The notes under the pieces are model-generated. The model searched no databases, had not been told where the DNA came from, and saw nothing but the letters and a program-made list of their open reading frames with translations. From Maea johnstoni (lineage: Eukaryota; Annelida; Polychaeta; Spionida; Magelonidae), in NCBI GenBank assembly GCA_963942565.1, contig OZ012699.1, positions 27,157,467 through 27,221,466 on the forward strand: 64,000 nt of DNA, in the 5' to 3' direction. Numbering within the stretch: position 1 is the first letter of the stretch; every line of letters starts with the position of its first letter. A program made the translations under genes and the position numbers. This document shows, in pieces, positions 12,388-25,322 of this stretch.

Positions 12388-12740
12388 TGATACTACACGA
12401 TATATTTCCTGTGTTTAATGAACATATGTTTCTTAAGATTTCATCCGGTGACAAGTGCCAGTGACTCAGGATATTTATGCTCGCCTTTGCTCGCGGATGT
12501 ATGTACCTGATCACCTATCCGACGCACTGCTCCACAACTCTCTCAAGCTAATGTAGGGGCCGCCACCAGTCTAGTGACTCATGCATCGTACTGTATTTCT
12601 ATTGGCTGGAGCCTCGGAGTTTTTGCTCTCCCTAGCCATATATGATCCAACTGTACCCATTTGCGCAACTGCATTCACCCCAAGTTTCCTAGCACTTGAC
12701 CGATTGGTAAGATTTACAGGCTATAATAGCCTTTAAGATT
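12386..12740. repeat. Dispersed repeat with two CCAAT boxes
   Basis: Other copies lie at 35270-35515, 54413-54860 and 62660-63190, with an interrupted one at 22020-22230 plus 23145-23200. All carry 'CTGTATTTCTATTGGCTGGA' and, roughly 110-130 bp later, 'GATTGGTAAGATTTACAGG'; both contain an inverted CCAAT box. The pair looks like promoter sequence, but no coding region follows consistently. Confidence 0.65.
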
Positions 12741-12839
12741 CCACTTAATCCATTTAAATTCAGTTAGAATATACTCCACAATTAAAATAATATAAGAATT
12801 CCATGAAACTAAATTTGGTTAAGTTATCCTTGCCAGAAC

Positions 12840-12984
12840 ACAGGCCCTTGCGTCTTGCCAACGTCCTGGCCCTGAGAAATCAACAAAAACAAAGGATTAG
12901 TAGTGCCTGTATCCCTATATGCCCCTCTATCCCTATATCCCTTCTTTTTATTTCTCAGGGCCAGGACGTTGGCAAGGGCCTGTG
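12840..12984. mobile_element. Short foldback MITE, hAT-like
   Basis: Arms of about 35 bp (ACAGGCCCTTG ... CAAGGGCCTGT) enclose a 75-bp loop. GCCAGA repeats flank it, and the copy at 55756-55889 shows an exact 8-bp GCCAGAGC duplication, as hAT elements make. The left arm here has a 6-bp insertion. The element sits in the distal 5' flank shared by units B and D. Confidence 0.75.
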
Positions 12985-13384
12985 GCCAGAGCTGCTCTTT
13001 ACCCAATTTACCTTACTAAAGAGCAGCCCTGTACCCAGCAATTAAAAGTTCATTGCATACAGATCTGCTCTGTACCCAATATAATTCTAGCAGTTCTCAA
13101 GGACAAATGTATACAACTTGTGTATAAAAAATAAGTGAGTTTAGTCAAGAAATGACCTGTAATATTCATTATTCCTGATATCCAGATAGATTAGAATATC
13201 ACTCCTATTTTATTTCATTTAAATGTCAGGAATCGATTAGTTCGCAGTTAAACAACTACCTGGAGGTCTCAAAATACACACTTACTGGCACCATGTGCTG
13301 AGGGATCAGCAGTGGCCTTGTGATTAGGAGGCCTAGCACCCAAGCATGAGGTCTCAGGTTAAAGACTCCACTGAATCCCTATTA
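12985..13384 (+). repeat. Distal 5' flank of unit B (shared with units C and D)
   Basis: Homologous to 40070-40352 and 56307-56658. It includes 'CTGCTCTGTACCCAATATAA', 'GACCTGTAATATTCATTATT' and the tRNA-like segment. It has no coding capacity. Confidence 0.7.
13309..13374 (+). repeat. tRNA-like / SINE-head segment (unit B copy)
   Basis: Starts GCAGTGGCC and ends CCACTGA. Box B-like AGGTTAAAGACTCC occurs here, and the better preserved copy at 40277-40342 has AGGTTCAAGACTCC. It is too short and poorly folded in the anticodon and T arms to be a functional tRNA. Confidence 0.4.
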
Positions 13385-13814
13385 CCGTATATGTCCAAAT
13401 AAGCGCACAGACCCCCTTTCTATTATTTACTGGCCTTCTGAACCTTACCCTGTAATCACAAATATTTCCTTACCCTTACATGTGATACCATTACAGACTG
13501 TATATTGTCCCTTTTTTCAAGAAATTGAACACATCACACAATTGGCCTTCAACCATTTTAGTCTTTATACATTCTCAGCATCCAATCAGACATGGCATAA
13601 CAAAATACACGAGAGCCTGAAGCGCCCAAGCTCGGAGCGGCCATGGATTGTTGCCATGATCAGCATCGCACATTGATACGGGTATACAAAATTTCCAATA
13701 TACCATCCTAGCAAACTGGCACTGTGATTAGGTATTTAGAAGACCGTCGTTACCCCTTCTAGTGAATTTTTTCCTCGCTTGCTACTCGTGTGTGCAATTA
13801 TTTGGACAAATAGG
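13385..13814. mobile_element. Mariner/pogo-type MITE (unit B copy)
   Basis: Ends CCGTATATGTCCAAATAA and its inverse, flanked by TA on both sides. It matches the copies in units A, C and D at the same relative site. It is non-coding and contains a CCAAT box in 'CATCCAATCAGACATGG'. Confidence 0.7.
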
Positions 13815-15262
13815 TATCTCCTCGTGGAGGGGTGTCTATTTTGAAAGGGTTCTTGATACTATTCTAACAGTAAGAGAAGGGAATTTCCTCCCGGTTCCAG
13901 ATTTCCCTCTCCTCTTGATATAACCTAAGCTGTTCAAAGCCACATAAAAACCACTTCCTTCCATGCTTCAAGCATCACACTGGTTGCCATTGTCTATACA
14001 AGTTTTAGTTATTTTTTATCTCTGATCTTTGGGTTTGATTTTGTCAACTTAGCTGCAATGTTTTGGATGTTCAAAATTAAGATACAATAAAGCCTGAGTA
14101 GTATGTGGTGTCTATAGGGGCTCTATCAAAATATGATGGGAAATTTACTCAAGTGTCTATAATGCACCAGTCAATTGAATCCCTGGGAGGGGGGGCCGGG
14201 ACATGCGGGGATACTGCTCAGGAAAAAATCAATAAATAACACTCATCCCCACTAGCAGGGACCAATTCTGTGGCAGTATGCCCCACCCCTGGGGCATGCT
14301 CAGCAAGAATACACAAGTTCCTAAGATTTCAACTTTTTATTTTGTGAAAATAAACCACAAAAAATCTTAGCAGTTACATTACAAATAACAAAACCTTCAG
14401 CAGCTATAAAAATAAAATTTTAGACTTGGAGAAGAAACCCTTCACATTACTTTTATTAAACACCTGACATCCATTATTAAACACCTGCAGCACCATGTGA
14501 CTGTGAAAATTCTGCTTGTGTGTACTCATTCTCCCGCGCCGGGTAGTCCCCCGGGTGAAGGTCCGTAGTTGGTCAACACAGTGGACCTAGCAGAGGCCGG
14601 GTGCGCCCGGCTGATAGGCCTACTGGAATCGTGGCAGCAAAGTATGACGTCACTATTCAAATCCCCGCCTATCATGCACGGCCTCGACGGACAGCAATAA
14701 ATCACAGTAATCCCGGTACACCGACAGCTATTTTAAGCAGTATTTAGCAGAAGCACCGTGTTTGCCGGCCAAGTCCCGGCCCCCCTCCCCCTCCCAGGGA
14801 TTCAATTGACTGGTGCATAAGTCACATTGGTAAACTGTTTTTTGTTGTTTTGGAAATTTCATCTGCTTTTTCAGATCCATGATGTGACAAGTGCAGCTAC
14901 AAAATTACTGTGTAACTGGATATCACCCTACAGAGGCCAGAATCAATCAAGGTCAAAGTTGAAAGTTCATTTCTGCATCTTAGAGAGATATATCAGGTGA
15001 TAGACTCTACTCTATGAAACAATGGAAGGTAGTCCGGGAGCAACCATTTCCAAATTACAAGGATAAATTTCAAGTTATTTATTGAATCATACCTGCATCA
15101 CCCAAACCAAAGAGTTCCTATAATTTAATTTTGTCAAAAGACCAGAGAAGCCAGACAATGAGAACGCAGGAACATAAAGCACAATAGGATTGAATTTTGA
15201 GTTAATTATCCAGTAAAGGAGATTGAGATAATTAGTGAAGTCTTTGTGAAAGAACACTTACT
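13815..15262 (+). promoter_or_regulatory. Conserved 5' flank of unit B, split by a MITE
   Basis: Same order of words as in units A, C and D, including the TTTTTCAG acceptor-like site near 14875 and the 'CACTTACT' context before the ATG. An in-frame TAG-TGA lies just upstream of the start. A 655-bp Harbinger-type element interrupts this flank at 14163-14817. Confidence 0.5.
14163..14817. mobile_element. Harbinger-type element, complete (655 bp)
   Basis: The inverted ends TGCACCAGTCAATTGAATCC and its complement are flanked by TAA at 14160-14162 and 14818-14820. Units A and D have the uninterrupted site (TCTATAAGTCACATT), which proves the insertion and its 3-bp TAA duplication. TWA duplications are typical of PIF/Harbinger elements. 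No transposase is encoded. Confidence 0.88.
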
Positions 15263-17131
15263 ATGTCTCTAGATGTGATAGGTCATATAGATAGGCAAGA
15301 AGGGGAAGAACCTTATCCTTCTGATGAATGTGATAAATCCTATTCCAAGTCATCAAGTCATCATTTTTCTGTAGATCATGACAAGGCATTCACTCATGAT
15401 GTTTGTGTGGTGCAACAGAAGAGGAATCATAGTGCAAAAAAATCCTTCCAGTGCAATGCATGTGACAAGGCATTCTCACAATCTTCTCACCTGGTAAGGC
15501 ATAAAAGGATACACACTGGGGAAAGACCCTTCCAATGCAATGAATGTGACAAGGCATTCTCAGACTCTTCTTCTCTGGCAAGGCATAAGAGGATACACAG
15601 TGGGGAGAGACCCTTCCAGTGCAATGTTTGTGACAAGGCATTCACAAACTCTTCACATCTGGTACGGCATGACAGGATACACAGTGGGGAAAGACCCTTC
15701 CAGTGCAATGAATGTGACAAGACATTCTCACGGTCTTCTCAACTGGTAGAGCATAAGAGGATACACAGTGGGGAAAGACCCTTTAAGTGCAATATATGTG
15801 ACAAGACATTCTCAGACTCTACACTGGCAATGCATAAGAGGATACACAGTGGAGAAAGACCCTTCCAGTGCAATGAATGTGACAAGGCATTCTCAGACTC
15901 TTTTTCTCTAGTAAGGCATAAGAGGATACACAGTGGGGAAAGACCTTTCCTGTGCAATGTATGTGACAAGGCATTCTCAGACTCTTCTACTCTAGTAAGG
16001 CATAAGAGGATACACAGTGGGGAAAGACCTTTCCAGTGCAATGAATGTGACAAGACATTCTCACAGTCTTCTAGTCTGGTAGCGCATGAAAGTGTACACA
16101 GCAGGGAAAGTGCCTTTCAGTGCAATATATGTGACAAGACATTCTCAGACTCTTTTTCCCTAGTAAGGCATAAGAGGATACACAGTGGGGAAAGACCTTT
16201 CCAGTGCAATGTATGTGACAAGGCATTCTCAGACTCTTCTACTCTAGTAAGGCATAAGAGGATACACAGTGGGGAAAGACCCTTCCAATGTAAATCCTTT
16301 CAGTGCAATGAATGTGACAAGGCATTCTCACGGTCAGGTCACCTGGTACAGCATAAGAGGATACATAGTGGAGAAAGACCCTTCCAGTGCAGTGAATGTG
16401 ACAAGGCATTCACAAGCTCTTCTAATCTGGTACAGCATAAGAGGATACATAGTGGAGAAAGACCCTTCCAGTGCAGTGAATGTGACAAGGCATTCACAAG
16501 CTCTTCTAATCTGGTACAGCATAAGAGGGTTCACAGTGGGGAAAGACCTGTCCATACCAATGAATATGATAATGCATTCACAGAGCCTTCTGGTCTGGTA
16601 CAGCATATCAGGACACCCACAGCAGAAAAACCTCTTCAGTGTGGTCAGACATTCTCTTATCTGAATCAGTCTGAGAAAACACATCAACAGCTGTCAACTC
16701 ACAAAATAGAGCCAGCATTATTAGAACCAAGGCAATGGGTTGTCATCAAAGGACAGTGTCTCCCTATAAAGCAAGAATTGGAGCAAAATGCTAGTGGTAT
16801 ATTAGTAAGACAAAAAAATCTTGTTGTTAGAGGACAGTGTCTCCCTATAAAGCAAGAATTGGAGCAAAATGCTAGTGGTATATTACAAAAACAAGAAAAT
16901 CTTGTTGTTAGAGGACAGTGTCTCCCTATAAAGCAAGAGCTGGAGGAGGAAAATGCTAGTGGTATATTAGAAAAACAAGAAAATCTTGTTGTTAAGGGAC
17001 AGTGTCTCCCTATAAAGCAGGAGCTGGAGGAGGAAAATGCTAGTGGTATATTAAAAAAACAAGAAAATCTTCTTGTTAGAGGACTGTGTCTCCCTAAAAC
17101 GCAAGAGTCAGAGGAAAAAGCTAATAAGTAA
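15263..17131 (+). CDS. C2H2 zinc-finger protein B: 13 fingers plus SUMO-motif tail
   Basis: A 622-residue, single-exon paralogue of A. After the 61-residue family N-terminus, residues 62-457 hold 13 fingers with intact C2H2 ligands and a 14th that has lost both cysteines (VHTNEYDN). Finger 5 is one residue short in its helix (SDSTLAMH). A five-residue duplication (FQCKS) lengthens the linker before finger 11. Fingers 6-7 and 9-10 have the same helices, the mark of an internal duplication. Finger 4 (SRSSQLVE) equals finger 3 of protein D. The tail from about residue 495 has four canonical IKQE repeats and a last unit reading PKTQE, which does not fit the SUMO consensus. The start ATG follows in-frame stops. 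Predicted to be nuclear; targets unknown. Confidence 0.93.
   Translation: MSLDVIGHIDRQEGEEPYPSDECDKSYSKSSSHHFSVDHDKAFTHDVCVVQQKRNHSAKKSFQCNACDKAFSQSSHLVRHKRIHTGERPFQCNECDKAFSDSSSLARHKRIHSGERPFQCNVCDKAFTNSSHLVRHDRIHSGERPFQCNECDKTFSRSSQLVEHKRIHSGERPFKCNICDKTFSDSTLAMHKRIHSGERPFQCNECDKAFSDSFSLVRHKRIHSGERPFLCNVCDKAFSDSSTLVRHKRIHSGERPFQCNECDKTFSQSSSLVAHESVHSRESAFQCNICDKTFSDSFSLVRHKRIHSGERPFQCNVCDKAFSDSSTLVRHKRIHSGERPFQCKSFQCNECDKAFSRSGHLVQHKRIHSGERPFQCSECDKAFTSSSNLVQHKRIHSGERPFQCSECDKAFTSSSNLVQHKRVHSGERPVHTNEYDNAFTEPSGLVQHIRTPTAEKPLQCGQTFSYLNQSEKTHQQLSTHKIEPALLEPRQWVVIKGQCLPIKQELEQNASGILVRQKNLVVRGQCLPIKQELEQNASGILQKQENLVVRGQCLPIKQELEEENASGILEKQENLVVKGQCLPIKQELEEENASGILKKQENLLVRGLCLPKTQESEEKANK
16745..17131 (+). 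repeat. Tail repeat array of gene B
   Basis: Five units of 81-84 bp encoding G-Q-C-L-P-I-K-Q-E-L-E and a following ASGIL..QENL stretch. Unit length alternates because some units carry an extra Glu codon. The array ends cleanly at the stop, without the decayed extension seen in A, C and D. Confidence 0.85.

Positions 17132-19515
<2,384 letters not shown>

Positions 19516-19605
<90 letters not shown>
19516..19605. repeat. (CT)n microsatellite, about 90 bp
   Basis: A pure CT tract. A shorter one occupies the same place in the unit C flank (46409-46465), so the tract lengthens or shortens independently in paralogous units. Confidence 0.95.
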
Positions 19606-19610
<5 letters not shown>

Positions 19611-19743
19611 CAACTCCCATATCTCAAGAGACTGATCCTCAAACGCTCCCCTCAACTGCTCAGGGGCTGATCACGACTCAACCGCTGACCTCTCTCTCTA
19701 CGCTATTCATATAGCGATCAAGCCAACTCACTTTTTGGTATCC

Positions 19744-19771
19744 AGCGGAGACTCAAAAGTGAGTCTCCGCT
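19744..19771. other. Perfect short hairpin
   Basis: A 12-bp arm AGCGGAGACTCA, a 4-base loop and the exact complement. It is not at the end of a recognised gene, and its role is unknown. Confidence 0.7.
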
Positions 19772-20049
19772 TGGGAGCGTACCACATAATTCTAGAAGAA
19801 AAGTGCAATGCAGGTGCGATGCACAAGGTATAGATAAGTTCAGGGAAACCGCTTATCCCTCCCTGCAGAGCTTGTTGATTCAAATAAATGCTTCTCCTCC
19901 ACATTTGTTTTCCATAAGATACCACATGATGCCATAATAGTGCGATGCACAAGGCATACATACACCGTCACCATCTCGTATAAGTTGCATCGTTTGTCTC
20001 CCCTTGAGATGGTTAAGAAACAAAAGATTACACATGAGTAGTGATCAGT
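19772..20049. other. Spacer with short internal repeat
   Basis: 'GTGCGATGCACAAGG' style words occur twice (about 19817 and 19941), each next to a 'TACCACAT' string. No gene is seen. Confidence 0.35.
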
Positions 20050-20475
20050 CGCCACGAATCTCGACCTAGCAACTTTCTATTGTGGTACGGTCAAGAAAAC
20101 AAAAGGAGAGGCTCTTTGGGCCAATTGACATGGCTGTCTGCTCTGACCATGCAGATTCCTTTGAGCTAGACCATTTTGACCAAAATTTTCATCTCATTTT
20201 TTGGCTGAAAGTGATTAACAATACAATCTTCGAAGCCAGTAGTGTAGAATATGACAGATATGAACCTTGAATTCTGACAGGACCTGAAAATCAGCATTTG
20301 CAATGTAAATCACGTGCTGTTAGTAATTTTGAGGTTTATGGGAACATTCAAAGATGTTTTTAATATGCTCATCGTGCAGATCCTCTGTTCAGGTATGACC
20401 TTGCACCTTACCAAAGACATGAATGTTCATATGGTAGACTCATTTTCAAGTAAAGGGTGAGTCTGGACATTTAGC
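20050..20475. repeat. Duplicated spacer block (partner 7318-7765)
   Basis: See the partner for shared words. A 62-codon open stretch in this copy is not conserved in the other, so it is not called as a gene. Confidence 0.6.
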
Positions 20476-20589
20476 AAAAATCACATCCAAATTATGATAT
20501 ATGTTCTTTATAGGTGCCACATTACCTTAAAATAGCCACTTACGGATAAGTTTATCATTATTCCGCTACTATGAGATGTAGCCTTTACA

Positions 20590-21725
20590 ATAGCATATGT
20601 GCCGTTGTCTTAATTAAACTCAGTTGTCAGATATTCAAGTTTAAAAATGATCCGTGTATCGAGTAGAGTTCTACCTTAAACGATATCACGTTGTATGAAG
20701 TTGAGAATCATAATGGTGTCTTAGTCTGATTGCAAATATATTTGAACTTTTTCATGGACACCTTCAGGTGATGATGATATGTACCATGTGTTAATAACAA
20801 TCTACGTATATGAAATAAAATATTTTATGCAGTTTAAAAATGTGTTCTACACCTTTTTGCTGTTTTATTATATATCACCTTATTTCCGGTCGCTTAATTA
20901 AAATTGACTGCTCATGTAAGTTATGTGAAAGCCATGTAATACTGGAGATGATAGTACGAAGTCTAGGAGAGGACAATATATATGTAAACGTGGGTGAGTT
21001 CTACACTGTGTACTGCATACAGGCCCTGGCATAAAGACTAGCCCCATAGCCCAGGACTAGTCTGACATTGAACCTCAAGGCTTGTAAACTCTTTATGTGA
21101 CATTACATGAAATGTGCGCAGGAAGTGGAGTCCTCTCTCCTGCAAGTGGCTGGGCTGGGATGTGCTTCCTGCTTAGCTGCTCCCCTGAGGATGCAATGCA
21201 TCCACATCTATTTAGGTCAAATCAAATAAGCTATCCGAGGGGTTGTTACACAAAAAGAGACAACCTCACAGATTTCCCTCGAAGAAGAAGAAAACAGTGT
21301 AAAAGCAGTTTTAATGGAAATGACTACACAAAAGTGGGATATTTAGGTAAGAAAGGATATGATACACTGGCTTGCATCTTAATATATGAGTTTTAGCGTG
21401 CTCTTGATGGTTGAAAGTTGTATTAAGTGACTTTCAAAAGTTCGATGTGACGATTTCCTGTCATGGACTAGCCCAAAAGGGCTAGGTTTAATGAAAATAT
21501 TAACTAATAAAGAAGTATGAAGTCCTTCACAGGCTCTGCTCTCATGGATGATAATAACGATGGATTCGACTTGCTACACTGCATTCTTTGTCATAACACA
21601 AATGCTAGGTGAGGACTGGTCACAAATTGAATTTTGTTTTATAATATGATTTTTTTTGACACAATTCAAACATTTTTGTCAGCAATATTCAGGAGATGAA
21701 ATATTTCAAAACGAGGGATTATAAA
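20590..21725. repeat. Duplicated block (partner 50290-51265)
   Basis: Shared words run through both copies in the same order: 'CACCTTCAGGTGATGATGAT' or close, 'GTAAACGTGGGTGAGTTCT', 'ATAAAGACTAGCC' and 'GCATTCTTTGTCATAACACA'. This copy is interrupted by an R3 MITE at about 21094-21466. No coding sequence is recognised. Confidence 0.65.
21094..21466. mobile_element. R3 MITE (CATKACAGG ends)
   Basis: Absent from the partner block near 50893. It starts CATTACATGAAATG and ends TTTCCTGTCATG, imperfect inverted repeats of each other. Family members lie at 37551-37965, 55939-56306 and, in part, at 46545-46750 and 63461-64000. It is non-coding, and the target duplication is not resolved. Confidence 0.65.
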
Positions 21726-21749
21726 CCTTTATTTTTCTCTGTCGTCAGG

Positions 21750-21778
21750 CAAGAATGCCACTTCAAGTGGCATTCTTG
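21750..21778. other. Perfect 14-bp inverted repeat
   Basis: CAAGAATGCCACTT, one base, then the exact complement, so it could extrude a near-loopless cruciform. The left arm word also occurs at about 8174 without its partner. Function is unknown. Confidence 0.7.
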
Positions 21779-21999
21779 GAGTCCCCGCCTGACCATTTAC
21801 ATGTAAAGGTCACTAATATGTGCCGTCGCTATTGCTTGGGCTCATGTGCGAGTGTTTGACACCTTGTGCCGGAAAGAACTTCACGGAAAGTTTGCCCGTG
21901 CTCTTGACGTCATTGAGGTATTCCTTCATAACTTATGGATATCAATTTCAAGAGAAACTGGTGCAAGAAATCTAACTGTACTCTCTGAAAGAATAAGTA

Positions 22000-22230
22000 A
22001 GATTGACATTTCAGTGGTAGGCTCAAATTACAAATTATCCCAATACTATAAGATATATTTCCTGTGTTATGGCGATTTTGGGGGCGGGGTTGCAAGTAGG
22101 TGGAAATCTCATTTAGTCATTTTTACTTATTTTTCTTTAGATTTCAAGTTAGGTGGGGAATTAATGAATATATGTTTGTTAAGATTTCAATCCGGTGGCA
22201 CGTGCCAGTGCTTCAGGACTTTTATACTTA
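22000..22230. repeat. CCAAT-type dispersed repeat, left piece
   Basis: Matches 62650-62890 and 54413-54590 ('TATATTTCCTGTGTT', 'AAGATTTCA.TCCGGT'). It is cut at 22230 by the CpG-rich foldback and resumes at about 23145 ('GTGCTCGAGGATGTAT'). Confidence 0.6.
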
Positions 22231-22959
22231 CCCCCCCATCTCACTGAGACCCGCGCCCGCCACGCTCATGGCGCTCTCCACGACCATGCGCCGATTTGAA
22301 GGTCGGCGTGAGAACGCCGTGTAGTCATGCCAAATCGCCGTTGTCCACACTTTTGAAGTTTTGGCTTGCTGCCTGCGCCTACGCAGAGCTGCTTTTGACT
22401 TTTACATGCTCGGATAAACGTACTAAGAGCGTAGCGCAAACGTGATAAACGTACTAAGAGCGTAGCGCAAACGTGATAAACGTAATGCCAACGTCATAAA
22501 GGCGTGCTACGAGCGTAGTCAAATCGTATGGAATGCAGTCAGAGCGTGTGGAGAGCGCAATACAAGCTCAACACAAGCGTAGGCAGCGTAGCTCAATCGT
22601 GGTACCAGCGTAGTACCATCACCGTACGAGCGTAGTGTATCCTCACCACGGTGGTGCAAGATCGTGCGATGCTCTCCCTGCGCTGTTAGTACGTCCGTTG
22701 CGCTCGTACGCAGCTTTCGCTACGCTGTTAGTGATCGCACTGCGCTGCTACTGCGCTTTAAAACAGCCACGATCGCCCTACGCTCATTTGATACATGCAT
22801 CAAATTATCCCGCGCTCACTGCGCTCTTAGCGACCACACGGCGCTCTCACGGACACCACTACGCTCACCCGTGACTCTACTACGCTCTTCGGCGATTTGT
22901 CAACATTTTGTCAGATCGTGGAGAGCGTGGAGAGCGTAGGTCCCAGTGAGATGGGGGGG
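22231..22959. mobile_element. CpG-rich foldback element (729 bp), TTA duplication
   Basis: The ends CCCCCCCATCTCACTGAGACC and GGTCCCAGTGAGATGGGGGG are inverted repeats. TTA flanks both sides (22228-22230 and 22960-22962). The left half is dense in GAGCGTAG-like words and the right half in CTACGCTC-like words, so the whole element can fold on itself imperfectly. CpG density is far above the surrounding AT-rich DNA. A direct repeat of 'CGTACTAAGAGCGTAGCGCA' occurs at about 22415-22460. No credible protein is encoded. The TTA duplication suggests a Harbinger-related mover, but this is inference. Confidence 0.75.
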
Positions 22960-22964
22960 TTATA

Positions 22965-23139
22965 CAGGTGAACTTGGATATGACGGACCACTGTATGACG
23001 GATTTTTGCATTTGACGGACGATATGTATGGTCCCAGTCCGATGCATATCAAGTATTCGTCATATGTATACGACGGATTTTGCATATGACGGACCAATTT
23101 TCCTGGTCCCATTGAGTCCGTCATATCCAAGTTCACCTG
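22965..23139. mobile_element. Pogo/Tigger-like MITE, complete (175 bp)
   Basis: Inverted ends CAGGTGAACTTGGATATGAC and complement, flanked by TA at 22963-22964 and 23140-23141. The interior repeats TATGACGGA. A second copy is at 12119-12284. Confidence 0.85.
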
Positions 23140-25322
23140 TATATGTGCTCGAGGATGTATCTACCCACAGGCATCTGTAATCGAAAATGTATACATGAAA
23201 TTGCAATTAAAAGAACATAGTAAAGTAAAGTAAAGCCAGCATAATGCACCAGTCAACTGAATCCCCAGGAGGGGGGGGCCGGGATGGGGCCGGGATAGTG
23301 AACTGACCTTCTGCACTATTTTTCATAGTCCCCGCCCCCCGCGGCACATTTTTTTGTCACTAATCCCCGCCCCCCGGGGCACATTTTTTTAAGTGGGCCC
23401 TAAAGGCTCACATACATATCAGCTTATATGAAAGTAATACACTTCAAGAACAGGATGCTGCCCTTCTTTTTCTCTCAGTGATCCCATGAGGGGAGTTTTT
23501 TGCATATTGCCATCAGCCCCTGGCAGCGACTGGCTGCAGCCATGTTTTTCAATTGGGTGGCAGAGATCACTTCCTGCCCCTAGCTCTGTGCCTGTCTCAT
23601 GCACCACTAAGCTCATGACCAAAGCAGGGGTTGATGACCCGGATTCACAATGGCGGCGGCCTTGGCTCAGAGGAGGTGCTATTCACTAATTGCAATTTTA
23701 GGTTTCTCTTTGTGTGGAGTTCTAGGACTTCCCTGTTTATGACAGATGTTGAGCTATGTTCATGAACTTACATATAAACCTATGATTTGTTCTTCCCCAA
23801 GTTCCCCTTTCAACCATATTTTCTATCCATGTGGGCATCAAACATATGATAAATGAATTTGAAAATAATCTTTTATTGTGTTGATTTGTACAAATGCAGG
23901 AACATCCTAGAAAAAAACTGATATTGAGTGCCTTCATGCACCTCATGAAGATTGTCTTTGTTGAAAAGTCCATCGCAGCTTGGTCTGTGGTACCGTGAGA
24001 AATTCCAGCCACTGTACATACTCATGCAAACTATCAATTCTTATCTGGTAAGACTACCACGATTGGATTTTAAAATGGCTATTTCATTTTTAGATATTTC
24101 TGGCATGAAATAGCTTGTGCAGCCCTTCTGCAAAGAAGTGTTCATGACTGGCATAAGCATATGTACTGATACCTTGAAAACAGTTCCAATGGATTGGTCA
24201 GTTTCGAAGTTCATTTGGACGAAATTTGCGATGTGCGCAAGTTTTTTGTGCAACTTGTATCTGCAAAGTACAAACAAAAGCGGCGACCTCTATCCGCAGA
24301 ATTTGGGAAAGAATGACGTCACGGTGAGACAGAATCCCGTCGTAACTTTGTGACTGCTTTAAAGGTTAATGCGGTATGATTAGGGAACGCACTAGTGTGT
24401 TGCACATACTTTTGACCACCACTGACCATGCAACATGCGCAACCATGCACCAAATCTTCAGTGCAACAAATGCTCAGGCGCCGTCATGATTATAGTAGTG
24501 GGAAAAGTTGCCACGGCGATGTTCTTTATGTTCACAAAAAAGATAAATTATCTGCATCTCTGTGGGTCAACTTTAATGCAGTTTAGAATCTTATAACTGC
24601 CATAACTCATTCTACTTGCCATTTAATTATTTTAAAGCTGTTGTGAACAGACGATGTTGCGATAGCAGGGTACAACAAAGGTTCCAAAACATTACTTGCT
24701 GAGCATGACAAGCTGCCCCTAAAAAGTTTACTTGCCCACGCTGGCACTTCCACTTGTCCCACAACCCTGTTTAACTAAGGTGAGTTACATTGCAAGGGCT
24801 CTGCCAAAAGACATTTCTTGCCAAGCGGGGCAATTAAGGGTCTTGTTCTGCTTGCCAGATTGCTGTTTTTTGTCGAATTTACTTGCAACAGGACAAGTGG
24901 TTATGTTGCAAGCTGGACAGGTTGAAATCGTAGCAATTGTTATGCCATTCATTTTTGGTCAATCACTACTCCTACCGTGTGGTTATTTCACAAATATTTT
25001 TGAGATTCACGAGCATTTAAAGCTTTGCTTTGTAGTCTTGCTATACTTAAAGTGTTATCTTCCAAATTTAACGAGATCCAGTAATCATCAATGTGTTTGT
25101 TTTTGTTAAAATTCTTGTTTTTTTCCTCGTATTTATATAAAAGGATAATTTCATACTAGCCACATTCAGTGCCGGTCGTATCATTATGACGATATATCAT
25201 ACCATCTGTCTATCCACTGCTAGGCGGCAGATTGGGCTAATCATTTAGTAAATAGGATTTTGGCATGAGGAGTATTTGGGTGGTATGCACTATCCCCGCC
25301 CCCGTGCCCCGTCGCTCTACTA

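Noticed and set aside
22635-22939. Arg/Ala/Leu-rich open frames in the CpG-rich foldback
   Set aside because: Several frames are open together because the sequence is GC-rich and repetitive. No motif or paralogue supports a protein.
24732-25109. 125-codon frame at 24.7-25.1 kb
   Set aside because: No domain, no paralogue in the related sequences at 55 and 61 kb, and low-complexity hydrophobic content.
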